Part shown: positions 8,249-16,313 of the stretch, piece after piece
Layout of the letters: the number at the start of each line of letters is the position of its first letter
Position numbering within the stretch: the first letter of the stretch is position 1
DNA from: Lachnospiraceae bacterium
GTDB taxonomy: Bacteria; Bacillota_A; Clostridia; Lachnospirales; Lachnospiraceae
Reading direction: 5' to 3'
Length of the DNA stretch: 64,000 nucleotides
Assembly (NCBI GenBank): GCA_017522685.1
Contig: JAFWYN010000018.1
Location: 76,500 to 140,499 of the forward strand
Translations under genes and position numbers: made by a program
The notes under the pieces: generated by a model
Seen by the model: only the letters and a program-made list of their open reading frames with translations
The model's database searches: none
What the model was told of the DNA's origin: nothing

Positions 8249-8503
8249 ATTGGGCAAAAACTACTATTTTTAACTTCTTATACCCAATTTTAAAGTTATT
8301 CTTGCTTCAAAACACTCTCCAAATGCCTCTTTGGGATATAACTTGGATAATTTTTTATTTTATACCCACGATTCAGCCTCTTTCTTGGGTATTTTTTGAC
8401 CATAACAGCTCTCTATACCCAAAAGTACTCTTTTCAGCGAAAAATCAATGTTTTCAAAGCAATTTATGGGTACAAATACACTATTTTCAGTTTCCATACC
8501 CAA
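8249..8503. repeat. Intergenic array of four degenerate hairpins (TTGGGTA...TACCCAA)
   Basis: Left arms near 8250, 8332, 8385 and 8466 (ATTGGG, TTTGGGATA, TTGGGTA, TATGGGTA) pair with right arms near 8283, 8361, 8416 and 8496 (all TACCCA). Arm-to-arm distance is 32-33 bases in every case. The whole array is a 135-bp unit in two diverged copies (8250-8384 and 8385-8519), aligned without gaps at the arms although loops and spacers differ. It fills the gap between the aspS terminator and the phosphopantetheinyl transferase. Plus-strand frames over it lack ribosome sites and are not genes. Confidence 0.75.
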
Positions 8504-8573
8504 ACCAGTACAAAATATCTTAAGATGCCCTACGTTTTAATAACAATCTACTCTCTAAATCTGTACAATGCCA

Positions 8574-8600
8574 AAAAAGAGTTGCCCGGCAACTCTTTTT
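8574..8600 (-). terminator. Intrinsic terminator of hisS-aspS
   Basis: The stem AAAAAGAGTTG / CAACTCTTTTT encloses CCCGG. It has a T-run on both strands and lies 17 bp after the aspS stop. Confidence 0.9.
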
Positions 8601-8616
8601 GGCTATCTTTATTTGA

Positions 8617-10422
8617 TTACTCTTCTACGTTTTCTTCTTCCACCAGTGCCAGTGCAATCTGCAATTCATCCAACTGCTTATCATCTACAAGGCCGGGAGC
8701 CTCTGTCATAAGACAGGATGCATCCTTCACCTTAGGGAAGGCGATAACTTCACGGATATTGTCAGCCTTTACCAGAAGCATTACAAAACGGTCCAAACCG
8801 ATGGCCAGACCTGCGTGAGGAGGCACACCGTACTTAAACGCATTCAATAGGAAGCCGAATCTTTCGTAAGCATCTTCCTTGCTAAAGCCCAGTACCTCAA
8901 ACATCTTCTCCTGTACATCGCTCTGGAAAATACGTACGCTACCGCCGCCCAGCTCGACGCCGTTTAATACGATATCATAAGCCTTTGCACGTACTCTGCC
9001 GGGATCGGTATCCAAATACTGCAAATCTTCATCCATGGGCATGGTGAAAGGATGATGCATAGCCACATAACGGTTTGCTTCTTCATTCCACTCTAAGAGA
9101 GGGAATTCGGTTACCCACAGGAAGTCAAATCTGTCATTATCAATCATATCAAGCTGCTTAGCCACTTCAATACGAAGTGCACCAAGAGAAGCCCAAACCA
9201 CGCTGTTCTTATCTGCGGCAAAGAACATTAAATCTCCTGCCTCTGCACCCATAGCCTCTGAAAGTGCCTTTAATTCCTCCTCTGTCATAAACTTAGCAAA
9301 GGAAGACTTGTAGCTACCGTCGGGCTGAATAGAAAGGTAAGCCAGACCCTTTGCGCCGTAATCCTTTACAAAAGCAGTCAGGGCATCAATCTTCTTACGA
9401 GGCATCTCGGCCTGTCCCTTTACGGTAATACCTCTTACGGAACCACCATTTTCGATAGCACCAGTAAATACGCCAAATCCACAACCCTTAACCACTTCAG
9501 AAACATCTGTTAATTCCATACCGAAACGGGTATCCGGCTTGTCGGAACCGAAACGGTCCATAGCATCCTGCCAGGTCATACGCTTAATAGGCAGCTGTAC
9601 ATCCAAGCCGATAGCTTCCTTACAAACTCTCTGTACCATTCTTTCGGTCGCGTCGATGACATCATCCACATCCACGAAGGACATTTCCAAGTCCACCTGA
9701 GTAAATTCCGGCTGTCTGTCCGCACGAAGATCCTCATCGCGGAAGCACTTTGCCAGCTGGAAATATCTGTCATAGCCGGAGCACATCAGTAACTGCTTAA
9801 AAATCTGAGGAGACTGGGGCAATGCATAGAAATGTCCCGGATGCACACGGCTGGGCACCAGATAATCTCTTGCACCTTCCGGTGTGGACTTGCAAAGCAT
9901 GGGAGTCTCGATCTCCAGGAAACCTTCCTCTGCCAGAAAAGCTCTGGTGGTGGTAGCAATCTTACTTCTTAAGATTAAATTATTCTGAATATCCGGTCTT
10001 CTCAAATCCAGATAGCGATACTTCAAACGCAATTCTTCCTTGGTCTTGGAATCTGCCTCGATAGGGAACGGAGGTGTTTCTGCCTCTGATAATACACGAA
10101 GTTCGGTCGCACGGATTTCGATTTCGCCGGTTGCCAGGTTCTCGTTTACGGCACCCTCTCTCTTGCACACCTTACCTACTACAGCGATTACAAATTCGCT
10201 ACGCAGATGATATGCCTTCTCAAAGTTCTCAGCGCCACAATCGGTTTCTTCGAAAATCACCTGAAGCAAACCGCTTCTGTCTCTCATATCTACGAAAATA
10301 ATACCGCCCTTATTACGTTGTTTCTGTACCCAACCCATAACGGTTACGGTTTCGCCTACATTAGCGGCATTTATTTCTGCACATCTGCAGCTTCTTTTTA
10401 AGCCCTTCATTGACTCTGCCAT
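8617..10422 (-). CDS. aspS: Aspartyl-tRNA synthetase
   Basis: This class II synthetase charges tRNA-Asp (or tRNA-Asp and tRNA-Asn if non-discriminating) with aspartate. Residues 1-110 form the OB-fold anticodon domain (VTVMGWVQKQRNKGGIIFVDMRDRSG). Motif 2 is FRDEDLRADRQPEFTQVDLEMSF near 220-240 and motif 3 is GLAIGLDRFVMLL near 550. The bacterial GAD insertion lies between them. The length of 601 residues is typical of bacteria. It starts 18 bp after hisS and is cotranscribed with it, a common Firmicute pairing. Downstream is a strong intrinsic terminator. Confidence 0.97.
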   Translation of the reverse strand: MAESMKGLKRSCRCAEINAANVGETVTVMGWVQKQRNKGGIIFVDMRDRSGLLQVIFEETDCGAENFEKAYHLRSEFVIAVVGKVCKREGAVNENLATGEIEIRATELRVLSEAETPPFPIEADSKTKEELRLKYRYLDLRRPDIQNNLILRSKIATTTRAFLAEEGFLEIETPMLCKSTPEGARDYLVPSRVHPGHFYALPQSPQIFKQLLMCSGYDRYFQLAKCFRDEDLRADRQPEFTQVDLEMSFVDVDDVIDATERMVQRVCKEAIGLDVQLPIKRMTWQDAMDRFGSDKPDTRFGMELTDVSEVVKGCGFGVFTGAIENGGSVRGITVKGQAEMPRKKIDALTAFVKDYGAKGLAYLSIQPDGSYKSSFAKFMTEEELKALSEAMGAEAGDLMFFAADKNSVVWASLGALRIEVAKQLDMIDNDRFDFLWVTEFPLLEWNEEANRYVAMHHPFTMPMDEDLQYLDTDPGRVRAKAYDIVLNGVELGGGSVRIFQSDVQEKMFEVLGFSKEDAYERFGFLLNAFKYGVPPHAGLAIGLDRFVMLLVKADNIREVIAFPKVKDASCLMTEAPGLVDDKQLDELQIALALVEEENVEE

Positions 10423-10440
10423 GATTTTATCTTACCTCCA

Positions 10441-11712
10441 TTAATTCTTCAAAGGATCTTTATAGAATTCTACGAACTCCTCGTAGCCTTCCTTCATCAG
10501 CTGTTCCTTCTGGAACTTCTTATTCTTATTCATACGGGCAACCAGTACCTGTAAGCCTTCCTTACGGGCTTCCTGAGCCTGTCCGATTACCTTACAAAGT
10601 TCTTCACCGCCTACGCCCTTTTCGATTAAGAATGCTTTCTTCTTGGGCTGTGTGGGCACCTTGAAGCCACTTTCCATCAGCAAAAGTACAATACGTTCGA
10701 AACCGATGGAGAAACCGCAAGCGGGCACATCATTACCGGTAAACTTGCCTACCATCTTGTCGTAACGTCCGCCACCGCCACAGCTTCCGCCGAATTCCGG
10801 AATAGCAATCTCAAATATGGTACCTGTATAATAAGACATACCACGCACCAGGGTGGCGTCAAATACCATATCAAACTCAGCATTCTTGGTGGCTTCCACG
10901 CTGTTAATAATCTCTAAAAGACCTTCATGTACATCCTGCGCAAGTACACCCTCCAGGGTATTTGCCAGATATGCCACCTTATCTACTGCCGTTTCTATTT
11001 TATCCAGCTCAGCAAACAGGTTCAAATACTTCTCCACTGACGCCTCTGCAAAACCATTTGCAATAAGCTCCGCTTTCACGCCATCCAGACCAATCTTGTC
11101 CATCTTATCCAGGGTAATAAATACACTGTCATAGGACTCTTCCGCAAAACCGCTGTATGCCGCCATGGCCTTCAGAATCTGACGGTCATTGATACGAATC
11201 TGGAAGTTCTTGAAGCCCAGCTTACCAATGGTGGTGGTAGTCGCCAGAATCAGCTCGATTTCAGCCAAATTAGAGGGCTCTCCCAAAATATCAATATCAC
11301 ACTGCATAAACTGACGATAACGACCTCTCTGAGGTCTGTCCGCACGCCATACATTACCCATCTGTAATGACTTAAAAGGGGAAGGCAGATTTGCTGCATT
11401 ATTGGAATAATAACGTACCAAAGGCACGGTGAGGTCGTAACGAAGACCGCCATCCACTACCTCTTCCTCGGTAGTAGCTGCTTCCACATTCAGCTTCTCG
11501 CCTCTCTTCAAAATCTTAAAAATCAGCTTTTCATTGTCGCCACCCTGCTTATTGGTCAGGTTGGCTATATTCTCCATGCAAGGAGTCTCAATGGAGGTAA
11601 ATCCAAACTTTGCATAAGTATCCTTAATCACACTTATGACATAATCCCGAATCTGCATTTCCTCCGGCAAAATATCCTTCATACCGGTAACCGGCTTCTT
11701 ACTCAGTGCCAT
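10441..11712 (-). CDS. hisS: Histidyl-tRNA synthetase
   Basis: This class II synthetase attaches histidine to tRNA-His. The N-terminus KKPVTGMKDILPEEM matches the usual 'GtkDilP' opening. Motif 2 is VWRADRPQRGRYRQFMQCDIDILG. The histidine-binding segments are LVRGMSYYTGTIFEI and GGRYDKMVGKFTG, and motif 3 is ACGFSIGFERIVLLL. With ATG 11712, preceded by CAGGAGAG, the protein has 423 residues, as expected. An ATG 42 bases upstream has no ribosome site. It is the first gene of hisS-aspS, behind a near-consensus promoter. The 5' leader is under 70 bases, too short for a T-box. Confidence 0.96.
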   Translation of the reverse strand: MALSKKPVTGMKDILPEEMQIRDYVISVIKDTYAKFGFTSIETPCMENIANLTNKQGGDNEKLIFKILKRGEKLNVEAATTEEEVVDGGLRYDLTVPLVRYYSNNAANLPSPFKSLQMGNVWRADRPQRGRYRQFMQCDIDILGEPSNLAEIELILATTTTIGKLGFKNFQIRINDRQILKAMAAYSGFAEESYDSVFITLDKMDKIGLDGVKAELIANGFAEASVEKYLNLFAELDKIETAVDKVAYLANTLEGVLAQDVHEGLLEIINSVEATKNAEFDMVFDATLVRGMSYYTGTIFEIAIPEFGGSCGGGGRYDKMVGKFTGNDVPACGFSIGFERIVLLLMESGFKVPTQPKKKAFLIEKGVGGEELCKVIGQAQEARKEGLQVLVARMNKNKKFQKEQLMKEGYEEFVEFYKDPLKN

Positions 11713-11781
11713 AACTTTCTCTCCTGTTTCTTGTAAAAATAATATTTTACACACTTTTCCTTATACTACACTATCTAATCT

Positions 11782-11810
11782 ATCTTATGATTTTTAGTGG
11801 ATTATGTCAA
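11782..11810 (-). promoter_or_regulatory. SigA-type promoter of hisS-aspS
   Basis: On the minus strand, TTGACA (11805-11810), a 17-base spacer and TAAGAT (11782-11787) lie about 70 bp before the hisS ATG. Confidence 0.75.
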
Positions 11811-11838
11811 GAGAAGATATGCGAGAAATAGCACCTTT

Positions 11839-13575
11839 TTACACCCTTAAACGGCTAACCGCCATCAACAAATCCAATGGTCTCACATTCTCCAGCCACA
11901 GCTCATACTTATGGGAAAAGGACAATATGGTAGACCCCGTATTCTCAAACAAGCTCTCCACCTGCTGCCGACACCTCTCATACAAATCCTTATCGGTATC
12001 CTTCTCTCCCAACAGTCCCTCAATCATATAGGTAAGACTGTTAATCTGGTCATCGGAAATCACCGAAGTCAGCTTACTGATATCTGCCACATATTCATCC
12101 AGCTTGATATATCTGGCATTCTCAATCTGCACACATTCGCAGTAGAAAAACTCCTTTTGATTCATCTGTGTATGTAGCTTCTTTTCAGCAGTCCAATGCT
12201 TGCTCTTTTCCACGGGTATTGCCACTGAAGTCTCCGGCTCCTCCTGTAGGATTTTCTTCACCAAATCCGTCTTATCCTTTGCCTCATAATCCTCCATCAA
12301 AAGCACGGTATCCGCATATTTCAAATATTCACCGGAACCGCCGATGACAAGTACTGTGGAAATCCCCATGTCACTCAGCTCCCGCACCCTGTCCGTAAAG
12401 GGAATGATAGGCTCCTTTTCCACTAACCGGCGCATCTTCTCATCCCTTATCATAAAGTTGGTAGCACTGGTGTCCTCGTCAATCATCAGAAGCTTACATC
12501 CCCCGTAAACTGCCTCAATGATGCCGGTAGCCTGGGATACGCTACCGCTGGCTCTGGCAGTGGAGAAGCACTCTACCTTTGCACTTCCCGGCATATGACT
12601 GAAGAAGGGTGCAATATTGGTATCCTTTACAAAACGTCCGTCCTCCGCATATATCTTGCAAGCAGATGTGTCCGTAATCACATACTCCCTGCCGTCACCC
12701 TTTACATGGGGATAGATGCCTGCCTCCAAGGCATCCAACAGGGTACTCTTTCCGGAATATCCACCACCGGTAATCACCGTGACACCTTTTTTAAGTCCCA
12801 TACCGCTGATGGAACTTCCATCCTTCAACGGAATCTGTATCTCCATTTCCTTGGGACTTTCGAAGGGGATGGCCCCTACCATAGGCTGTTCCGTCTCTCC
12901 CTGTCTGGGCAGGATACTGCCATTTCCCACAAAGGCGATATATCCCTTCTCCTTAAGGAATTCCCGAATCTCCTGCTGCCTGCCGTACAGTTCTATATGT
13001 TTTCTTAATTCCTCTTTATCCAGAGTCTCCAATGTGTCACAAACAAGCTCAAGCATATCCTTTACCGTCCGGACGAAGCTTTTCGCATTCAGATAAATCT
13101 CATTAATCAGCGGCACCTTGAAATGAATTCGCAGGCGAAATCTTTCCCTTTCCTGCTGATACCGGCATCCGTTTCTTCTCTGTACCACACTTGTCACAGT
13201 CTGCATAGAAAAGTGGGGTTTCTCACGACTGCTTTTGTGATCGTTCTGATAACTTAGGCAAAGTTCATTCATGGCTTGTGATAGTTTTCGCAAAAGATAA
13301 TCCTCATAGGCAGTCGCCTTAGGTGCGATTTCCTCTCCCAGATACAATGCTTCCTGGTGCACATTCACATACATTACCAGCTTCTCCATGGTGCGGTACC
13401 CGGTGCCCTCAAACTCGAAAGAAATATTCCGATAGCGAAATACTTTTTCATCCTCTACATATTGGTCGTAGCTGTTTAAGGAACTGTTATGCACCTGCCT
13501 ATCCGTAAATAAATGGTGCAAATATTGTTTTCTTTGTGTGTGGCCCGGCCACATAATACTTTTAAATTTGTTCAT
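11839..13575 (-). CDS. Predicted ATPase of the ABC class (COG3044 type)
   Basis: The 578-residue P-loop protein belongs to the uncharacterised 'predicted ATPase of the ABC class' family. The N-terminal half is family-specific (FRYRNISFEFEGTGYRTMEKLVMYV; later EIREFLKEKGYIAFVGNGSILPR). The ATPase part has Walker A GGGYSGKSTLLDALE near 270, a signature-like region ECFSTARASGSVSQATGI, Walker B KLLMIDEDTSATNFMIRD and a His-less switch segment STVLVIGGSGEYL. The LSGGQ signature is missing, as is usual for this family, and there are no membrane segments. Function is unknown; nucleic-acid or ribosome-related roles have only been guessed. It is a single gene, preceded by a 270-bp leader containing its own promoter, a 17-codon leader ORF and an intrinsic terminator, so expression is probably attenuated. 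Confidence 0.85.
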   Translation of the reverse strand: MNKFKSIMWPGHTQRKQYLHHLFTDRQVHNSSLNSYDQYVEDEKVFRYRNISFEFEGTGYRTMEKLVMYVNVHQEALYLGEEIAPKATAYEDYLLRKLSQAMNELCLSYQNDHKSSREKPHFSMQTVTSVVQRRNGCRYQQERERFRLRIHFKVPLINEIYLNAKSFVRTVKDMLELVCDTLETLDKEELRKHIELYGRQQEIREFLKEKGYIAFVGNGSILPRQGETEQPMVGAIPFESPKEMEIQIPLKDGSSISGMGLKKGVTVITGGGYSGKSTLLDALEAGIYPHVKGDGREYVITDTSACKIYAEDGRFVKDTNIAPFFSHMPGSAKVECFSTARASGSVSQATGIIEAVYGGCKLLMIDEDTSATNFMIRDEKMRRLVEKEPIIPFTDRVRELSDMGISTVLVIGGSGEYLKYADTVLLMEDYEAKDKTDLVKKILQEEPETSVAIPVEKSKHWTAEKKLHTQMNQKEFFYCECVQIENARYIKLDEYVADISKLTSVISDDQINSLTYMIEGLLGEKDTDKDLYERCRQQVESLFENTGSTILSFSHKYELWLENVRPLDLLMAVSRLRV

Positions 13576-13682
13576 TTTATACCTCTCTTACTTCTGCACT
13601 TTCGCTTGCTTCCGGGATGTATTTCACAAAACACTTCCCGAAATATTAATGGTTTACTGCTTGCAGCGTATAAAAGAACAAC

Positions 13683-13709
13683 AAAAAAAGAATCCCCTAG
13701 GAACTCTTT
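13683..13709 (-). terminator. Intrinsic terminator inside the ATPase leader (attenuator)
   Basis: Minus-strand AAAGAGTTCC pairs with GGGATTCTTT (10 pairs, two G-T wobbles) over a TAG-type loop and runs into TTTTTTT. It lies 42 bases after the leader-peptide stop and 108 bases before the ATPase start. It is therefore in the position of an attenuator, not an operon end. Confidence 0.75.
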
Positions 13710-13750
13710 AACCACGAAAATAACATATGATTTCTAACTTACTGCAGCTA

Positions 13751-13804
13751 TTAGAAAAATAAATGGGTGGTTAATACGACTCTTGATGTAATTGTTCTTG
13801 TCAT
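13751..13804 (-). CDS. 17-residue leader peptide upstream of the COG3044 ATPase
   Basis: ATG at 13804, preceded by AGAGGTGATTAAT (a good ribosome site), encodes MTRTITSRVVLTTHLFF and stops with TAA. Five of 17 residues are Thr, and there are Arg, Val and Phe doublets. It begins about 40 bases after a near-perfect promoter and is followed by an intrinsic terminator. This is the arrangement of ribosome-mediated attenuation, either of the amino-acid-biosynthesis type or of the drug-induced type used by resistance ABC proteins. Which amino acid, tRNA or ribosome-stalling ligand is sensed is not evident. It is too short to be called by ORF length alone. Confidence 0.65.
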   Translation of the reverse strand: MTRTITSRVVLTTHLFF

Positions 13805-13849
13805 ATTAATCACCTCTTTTCTCATACCTGCAAATTTATTGTTGTTAGG

Positions 13850-13878
13850 ATAATAACACGATAATTACTACCTGTCAA
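13850..13878 (-). promoter_or_regulatory. SigA-type promoter of the attenuated ATPase transcript
   Basis: On the minus strand, TTGACA (13873-13878), a 17-base spacer and TATTAT (13850-13855). It predicts a start near 13843 and a leader of about 270 bases before the ATPase. Confidence 0.8.
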
Positions 13879-13979
13879 CCTTAGTTTTGTATTTATTCCC
13901 CTTCTCCCTTTCCAAAGTCGCTTGCATTCCCCCTCACTACAAGCGTATAATCCTTAATGAAGAAAATTAATTTTCCCTC

Positions 13980-14010
13980 TTGCACATCACGTAACGTGAT
14001 GTTTTATACT
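13980..14010 (+). promoter_or_regulatory. MerR-type promoter with operator in a 19-bp spacer
   Basis: TTGCAC (13980-13985) and TATACT (14005-14010) are separated by 19 bases instead of 17. The spacer is filled by the perfect palindrome CATCACGTAACGTGATG (13985-14001). This is the hallmark of promoters untwisted by an activated MerR-family dimer, and the gene immediately downstream encodes a MerR domain. AGGAGG (14021-14026) follows. Confidence 0.85.
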
Positions 14011-14033
14011 TAAGGCGGAAAGGAGGTCAGACT

Positions 14034-15341
14034 ATGTCACAATACACCGCAGGAGAATTGGCAAAGGCTTGTAACGTTACGGTCAGAACCGTGCAATACT
14101 ATCACGAAAGAGGTCTGTTGCTCCCCAGCACCATCGGCACAGGCGGACGCAGAATCTATACGGACGATGATTTGAAGAGGCTGAAACTCATCTGTCTTCT
14201 CAGAAGCATTGATTTATCCTTAGACGATATCGACAATATTCTAAAGGACCATTCCGTACACTCAGACATTGCCTTCCTGCTAAATGAACATGCTTACCTT
14301 TTAAAGAATGAAATCTTCGAACGCAAGCAAAAGCTGAAGACCATTGATTATCTGATTAACGAACTTACTACGCCTTCCGCTTCGAACACAAACAATTTAA
14401 ACGACATAGCAACCCATATGAACAACAATCCATACAGACCCAAACGAATCTTAATCAACGGCGGTACTGTATTTGTCAGCCGTTACACTGCCACCTACTT
14501 TGTAAAGAAGGGCTATGATGTATATGTTATCAACCGTGGCAACCATCCCCAGGTGGATGGGGTGAAATTTATCAAAAGCGACCGTCATCTCTTAAACGGC
14601 ATCCTGAAAAACATCCATTTTGATGCCGTTCTGGATACCTGCTCCTATAAAGAAATGGACGTTAAGGATTTGTTAAACGAGTTAGAAAGCTATGATGACT
14701 ATATCATGATCAGTTCTTCCGCCGTTTATCCGGAAACCCTGCCCCAGCCCTACAAGGAGACCCAGCCCATCGGCAAAAACAGCATCTGGAAGGACTATGG
14801 TACGGGAAAAATCGCTGCAGAAAAGTATCTGCTAAAGCACAATCCCAATGCCTATATCCTAAGACCGCCCTATTTGTACGGTCCCATGAATAATGTTTAC
14901 AGGGAATCCTTTGTTTTTGACTGTGCCAAGGCCGGCCGAAAATTCTACATACCAAAGGACGGCACCATGCCCCTGCAGTTTTTCCATGTGGAGGACCTCT
15001 GCCTCTTGATGGAGAAAATCATACAAACCCATCCCAAGCAGCATATTTTCAATGTAGGAAACGAAGAAATCATTGATATCAATAAATGGGTGGAGATGTG
15101 CTACTCTATCGCCGGCAGCGATCTGGAAAAAGTATATATCACAGACCATAACAACCAGCGTGACTATTTCAGTTTCTATGACTATGATTATACTTTAGAC
15201 ATCACCGAAATGAAGAAGCTACTGCCCGTCCAGAAAAGTGTTTACGAAGGCCTCAAGGAAGCCTACGCCTGGTATCTGGAACATCCTGAGGATGTACTGA
15301 AACGGGACTATATAGGATTCATTGATGAATATTTGGCTTAG
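14034..15341 (+). CDS. MerR HTH regulator fused to an NAD-dependent epimerase/dehydratase (SDR)
   Basis: The protein has 435 residues. Residues 1-75 are a MerR winged-helix domain (YTAGELAKACNVTVRTVQYY, then GRRIYTDDDLKRL). Residues 76-110 form the usual antiparallel dimerisation helix. Residues 111-135 are a Ser/Asn-rich linker. Residues 136-435 are an extended SDR: nucleotide loop INGGTVFVSRYTATYF (140-156), SSSAVYP (227-233) and the catalytic pair Tyr255/Lys259 in YGTGKIAAEKYL, then LRPPYLYGP. The glycine-rich loop is GGTVFVSR rather than GGTGFLGR. The natural reading is a transcription factor that senses NAD(H) or a nucleotide-sugar-like ligand through an enzyme domain. Its own promoter has the MerR architecture, so it is probably autoregulated. 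No target other than itself or the divergent ATPase is obvious. Confidence 0.85.
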   Translation: MSQYTAGELAKACNVTVRTVQYYHERGLLLPSTIGTGGRRIYTDDDLKRLKLICLLRSIDLSLDDIDNILKDHSVHSDIAFLLNEHAYLLKNEIFERKQKLKTIDYLINELTTPSASNTNNLNDIATHMNNNPYRPKRILINGGTVFVSRYTATYFVKKGYDVYVINRGNHPQVDGVKFIKSDRHLLNGILKNIHFDAVLDTCSYKEMDVKDLLNELESYDDYIMISSSAVYPETLPQPYKETQPIGKNSIWKDYGTGKIAAEKYLLKHNPNAYILRPPYLYGPMNNVYRESFVFDCAKAGRKFYIPKDGTMPLQFFHVEDLCLLMEKIIQTHPKQHIFNVGNEEIIDINKWVEMCYSIAGSDLEKVYITDHNNQRDYFSFYDYDYTLDITEMKKLLPVQKSVYEGLKEAYAWYLEHPEDVLKRDYIGFIDEYLA

Positions 15342-15371
15342 AAAATGACCGCCTCCACAGCGGTCATTTTC
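15341..15371. terminator. Bidirectional terminator between convergent genes
   Basis: GAAAATGACCGC / GCGGTCATTTTC stem with loop CTCCACA. It serves the MerR-SDR gene (plus) and the AraC-GNAT gene (minus). Confidence 0.9.
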
Positions 15372-15383
15372 TATTTTAACATT

Positions 15384-16169
15384 CTATATAGCCATAGCCA
15401 AATAGGTCCATCCATCCGAAGTCCATGCCTGGCTAAAACCTAGTGAAACAAAAGCATGAAAGCTTTCACTTCCGCTTCTCTGAGGTGATATCAATGTGGA
15501 TATCCCCATCTCCTTACACTTTACCATCATTTCTTCCAGTAGCTTCTTCATTAATTCATCACGTCCGTCACCGGTTATCACATAATTGTTATCAAACAAA
15601 AATCCCATCGGTATCCAAAATGGCTTTATCATAGGTAGTGTCATCACTACAGTCCCGTCAACCTCAGCAACAAGTTCCACTCCTGTTTTGTTTGTTTCTC
15701 TTTCCATAGCAGGAGTGACTTTAACATCCAAAATCTCCTTTGGTGTCATTGCACTATACACATTTTCCCACAAATCACTGACATCCTCTTGTCTAATGGA
15801 TCTTATTATTATCTTTGACTCTTTCATATCCTCAAATCCTTTCCAATACTTTCCGCTATTATGTACAATATAATCTTTGGGACAACATCCTAAAACTGCG
15901 CGAAATGCCTTAGTAAATCCTGCATGTGTTTCAAAACCATATTCCATGGCAGCATTGCATACGGAAAAACCACTTTTCAGCAATTCAGCAGATGCCAAAA
16001 TCCTTTCTTCGCGAACGTATTCCATCACTGTTTTCTTAAATATTTCCTTAAATTTTCGGGCATAATGGAAGGATGAATATCCGCAAAAGTTTGCTATTTC
16101 CTCTAAAGTAAACTCTTCCTGCAAGTGTTTCTCAACAAACTCTTCTGCACATTTCACAAAATCATACAT
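15384..16169 (-). CDS. AraC-family HTH fused to a GNAT-like acetyltransferase domain
   Basis: The protein has 261 residues. Residues 1-105 form two helix-turn-helix units typical of AraC/XylS (FTLEEIANFCGYSSFHYARKFKEIF and NAAMEYGFETHAGFTKAFRAVLGCCPKDY). Residues 118-261 look like a GNAT fold: IIIRSIRQEDVSDL, GVELVAEVDGTVVMTLPM, a helix around LLEEMMVKCKEMGISTL and FHAFVSLGFSQA. In ordinary AraC regulators the sensor precedes the HTH. Here the HTH is N-terminal, as in the SoxS/Rob-type and AraC-GyrI fusions. The acetyltransferase-like domain may sense a ligand or modify a small molecule. No target gene is adjacent apart from hemZ 145 bp upstream on the same strand. Confidence 0.8.
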   Translation of the reverse strand: MYDFVKCAEEFVEKHLQEEFTLEEIANFCGYSSFHYARKFKEIFKKTVMEYVREERILASAELLKSGFSVCNAAMEYGFETHAGFTKAFRAVLGCCPKDYIVHNSGKYWKGFEDMKESKIIIRSIRQEDVSDLWENVYSAMTPKEILDVKVTPAMERETNKTGVELVAEVDGTVVMTLPMIKPFWIPMGFLFDNNYVITGDGRDELMKKLLEEMMVKCKEMGISTLISPQRSGSESFHAFVSLGFSQAWTSDGWTYLAMAI

Positions 16170-16262
16170 AAACTGCTCCTCTTCCTTTTTCTTCCGTACG
16201 GTAATCTCATTATACCAAAATCAATTACCTTGTCTTATCCTAACTTGCTGTTTTTATATACA

Positions 16263-16296
16263 AAAATGGGCAACCATTTTCATAGTTACCCATTTT
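16263..16296 (-). terminator. Intrinsic terminator after hemZ
   Basis: AAAATGGGCAAC and GTTACCCATTTT (one mismatch) form a 12-bp stem. The minus strand continues TTTTTG. It lies 18 bp downstream of the hemZ stop. Confidence 0.75.
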
Positions 16297-16313
16297 AAAT
16301 ACGAATAGATTGT

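Noticed and set aside
8249..8519. CRISPR array
   Set aside because: Repeats are short, degenerate and inverted rather than identical direct repeats; no cas genes are in the window.
8302..8818. Plus-strand ORFs across hairpin array A and the aspS terminator
   Set aside because: They cross a terminator and aspS coding sequence, lack ribosome sites and have repeat-driven composition.
11713..11838. T-box upstream of hisS
   Set aside because: The promoter lies only about 70 bp from the start codon, leaving no room for a T-box, and no AGGGTGG-type sequence is present.
12595..13096. Plus-strand ORFs opposite the COG3044 ATPase
   Set aside because: They are antisense to a well-supported coding frame and have no ribosome sites.
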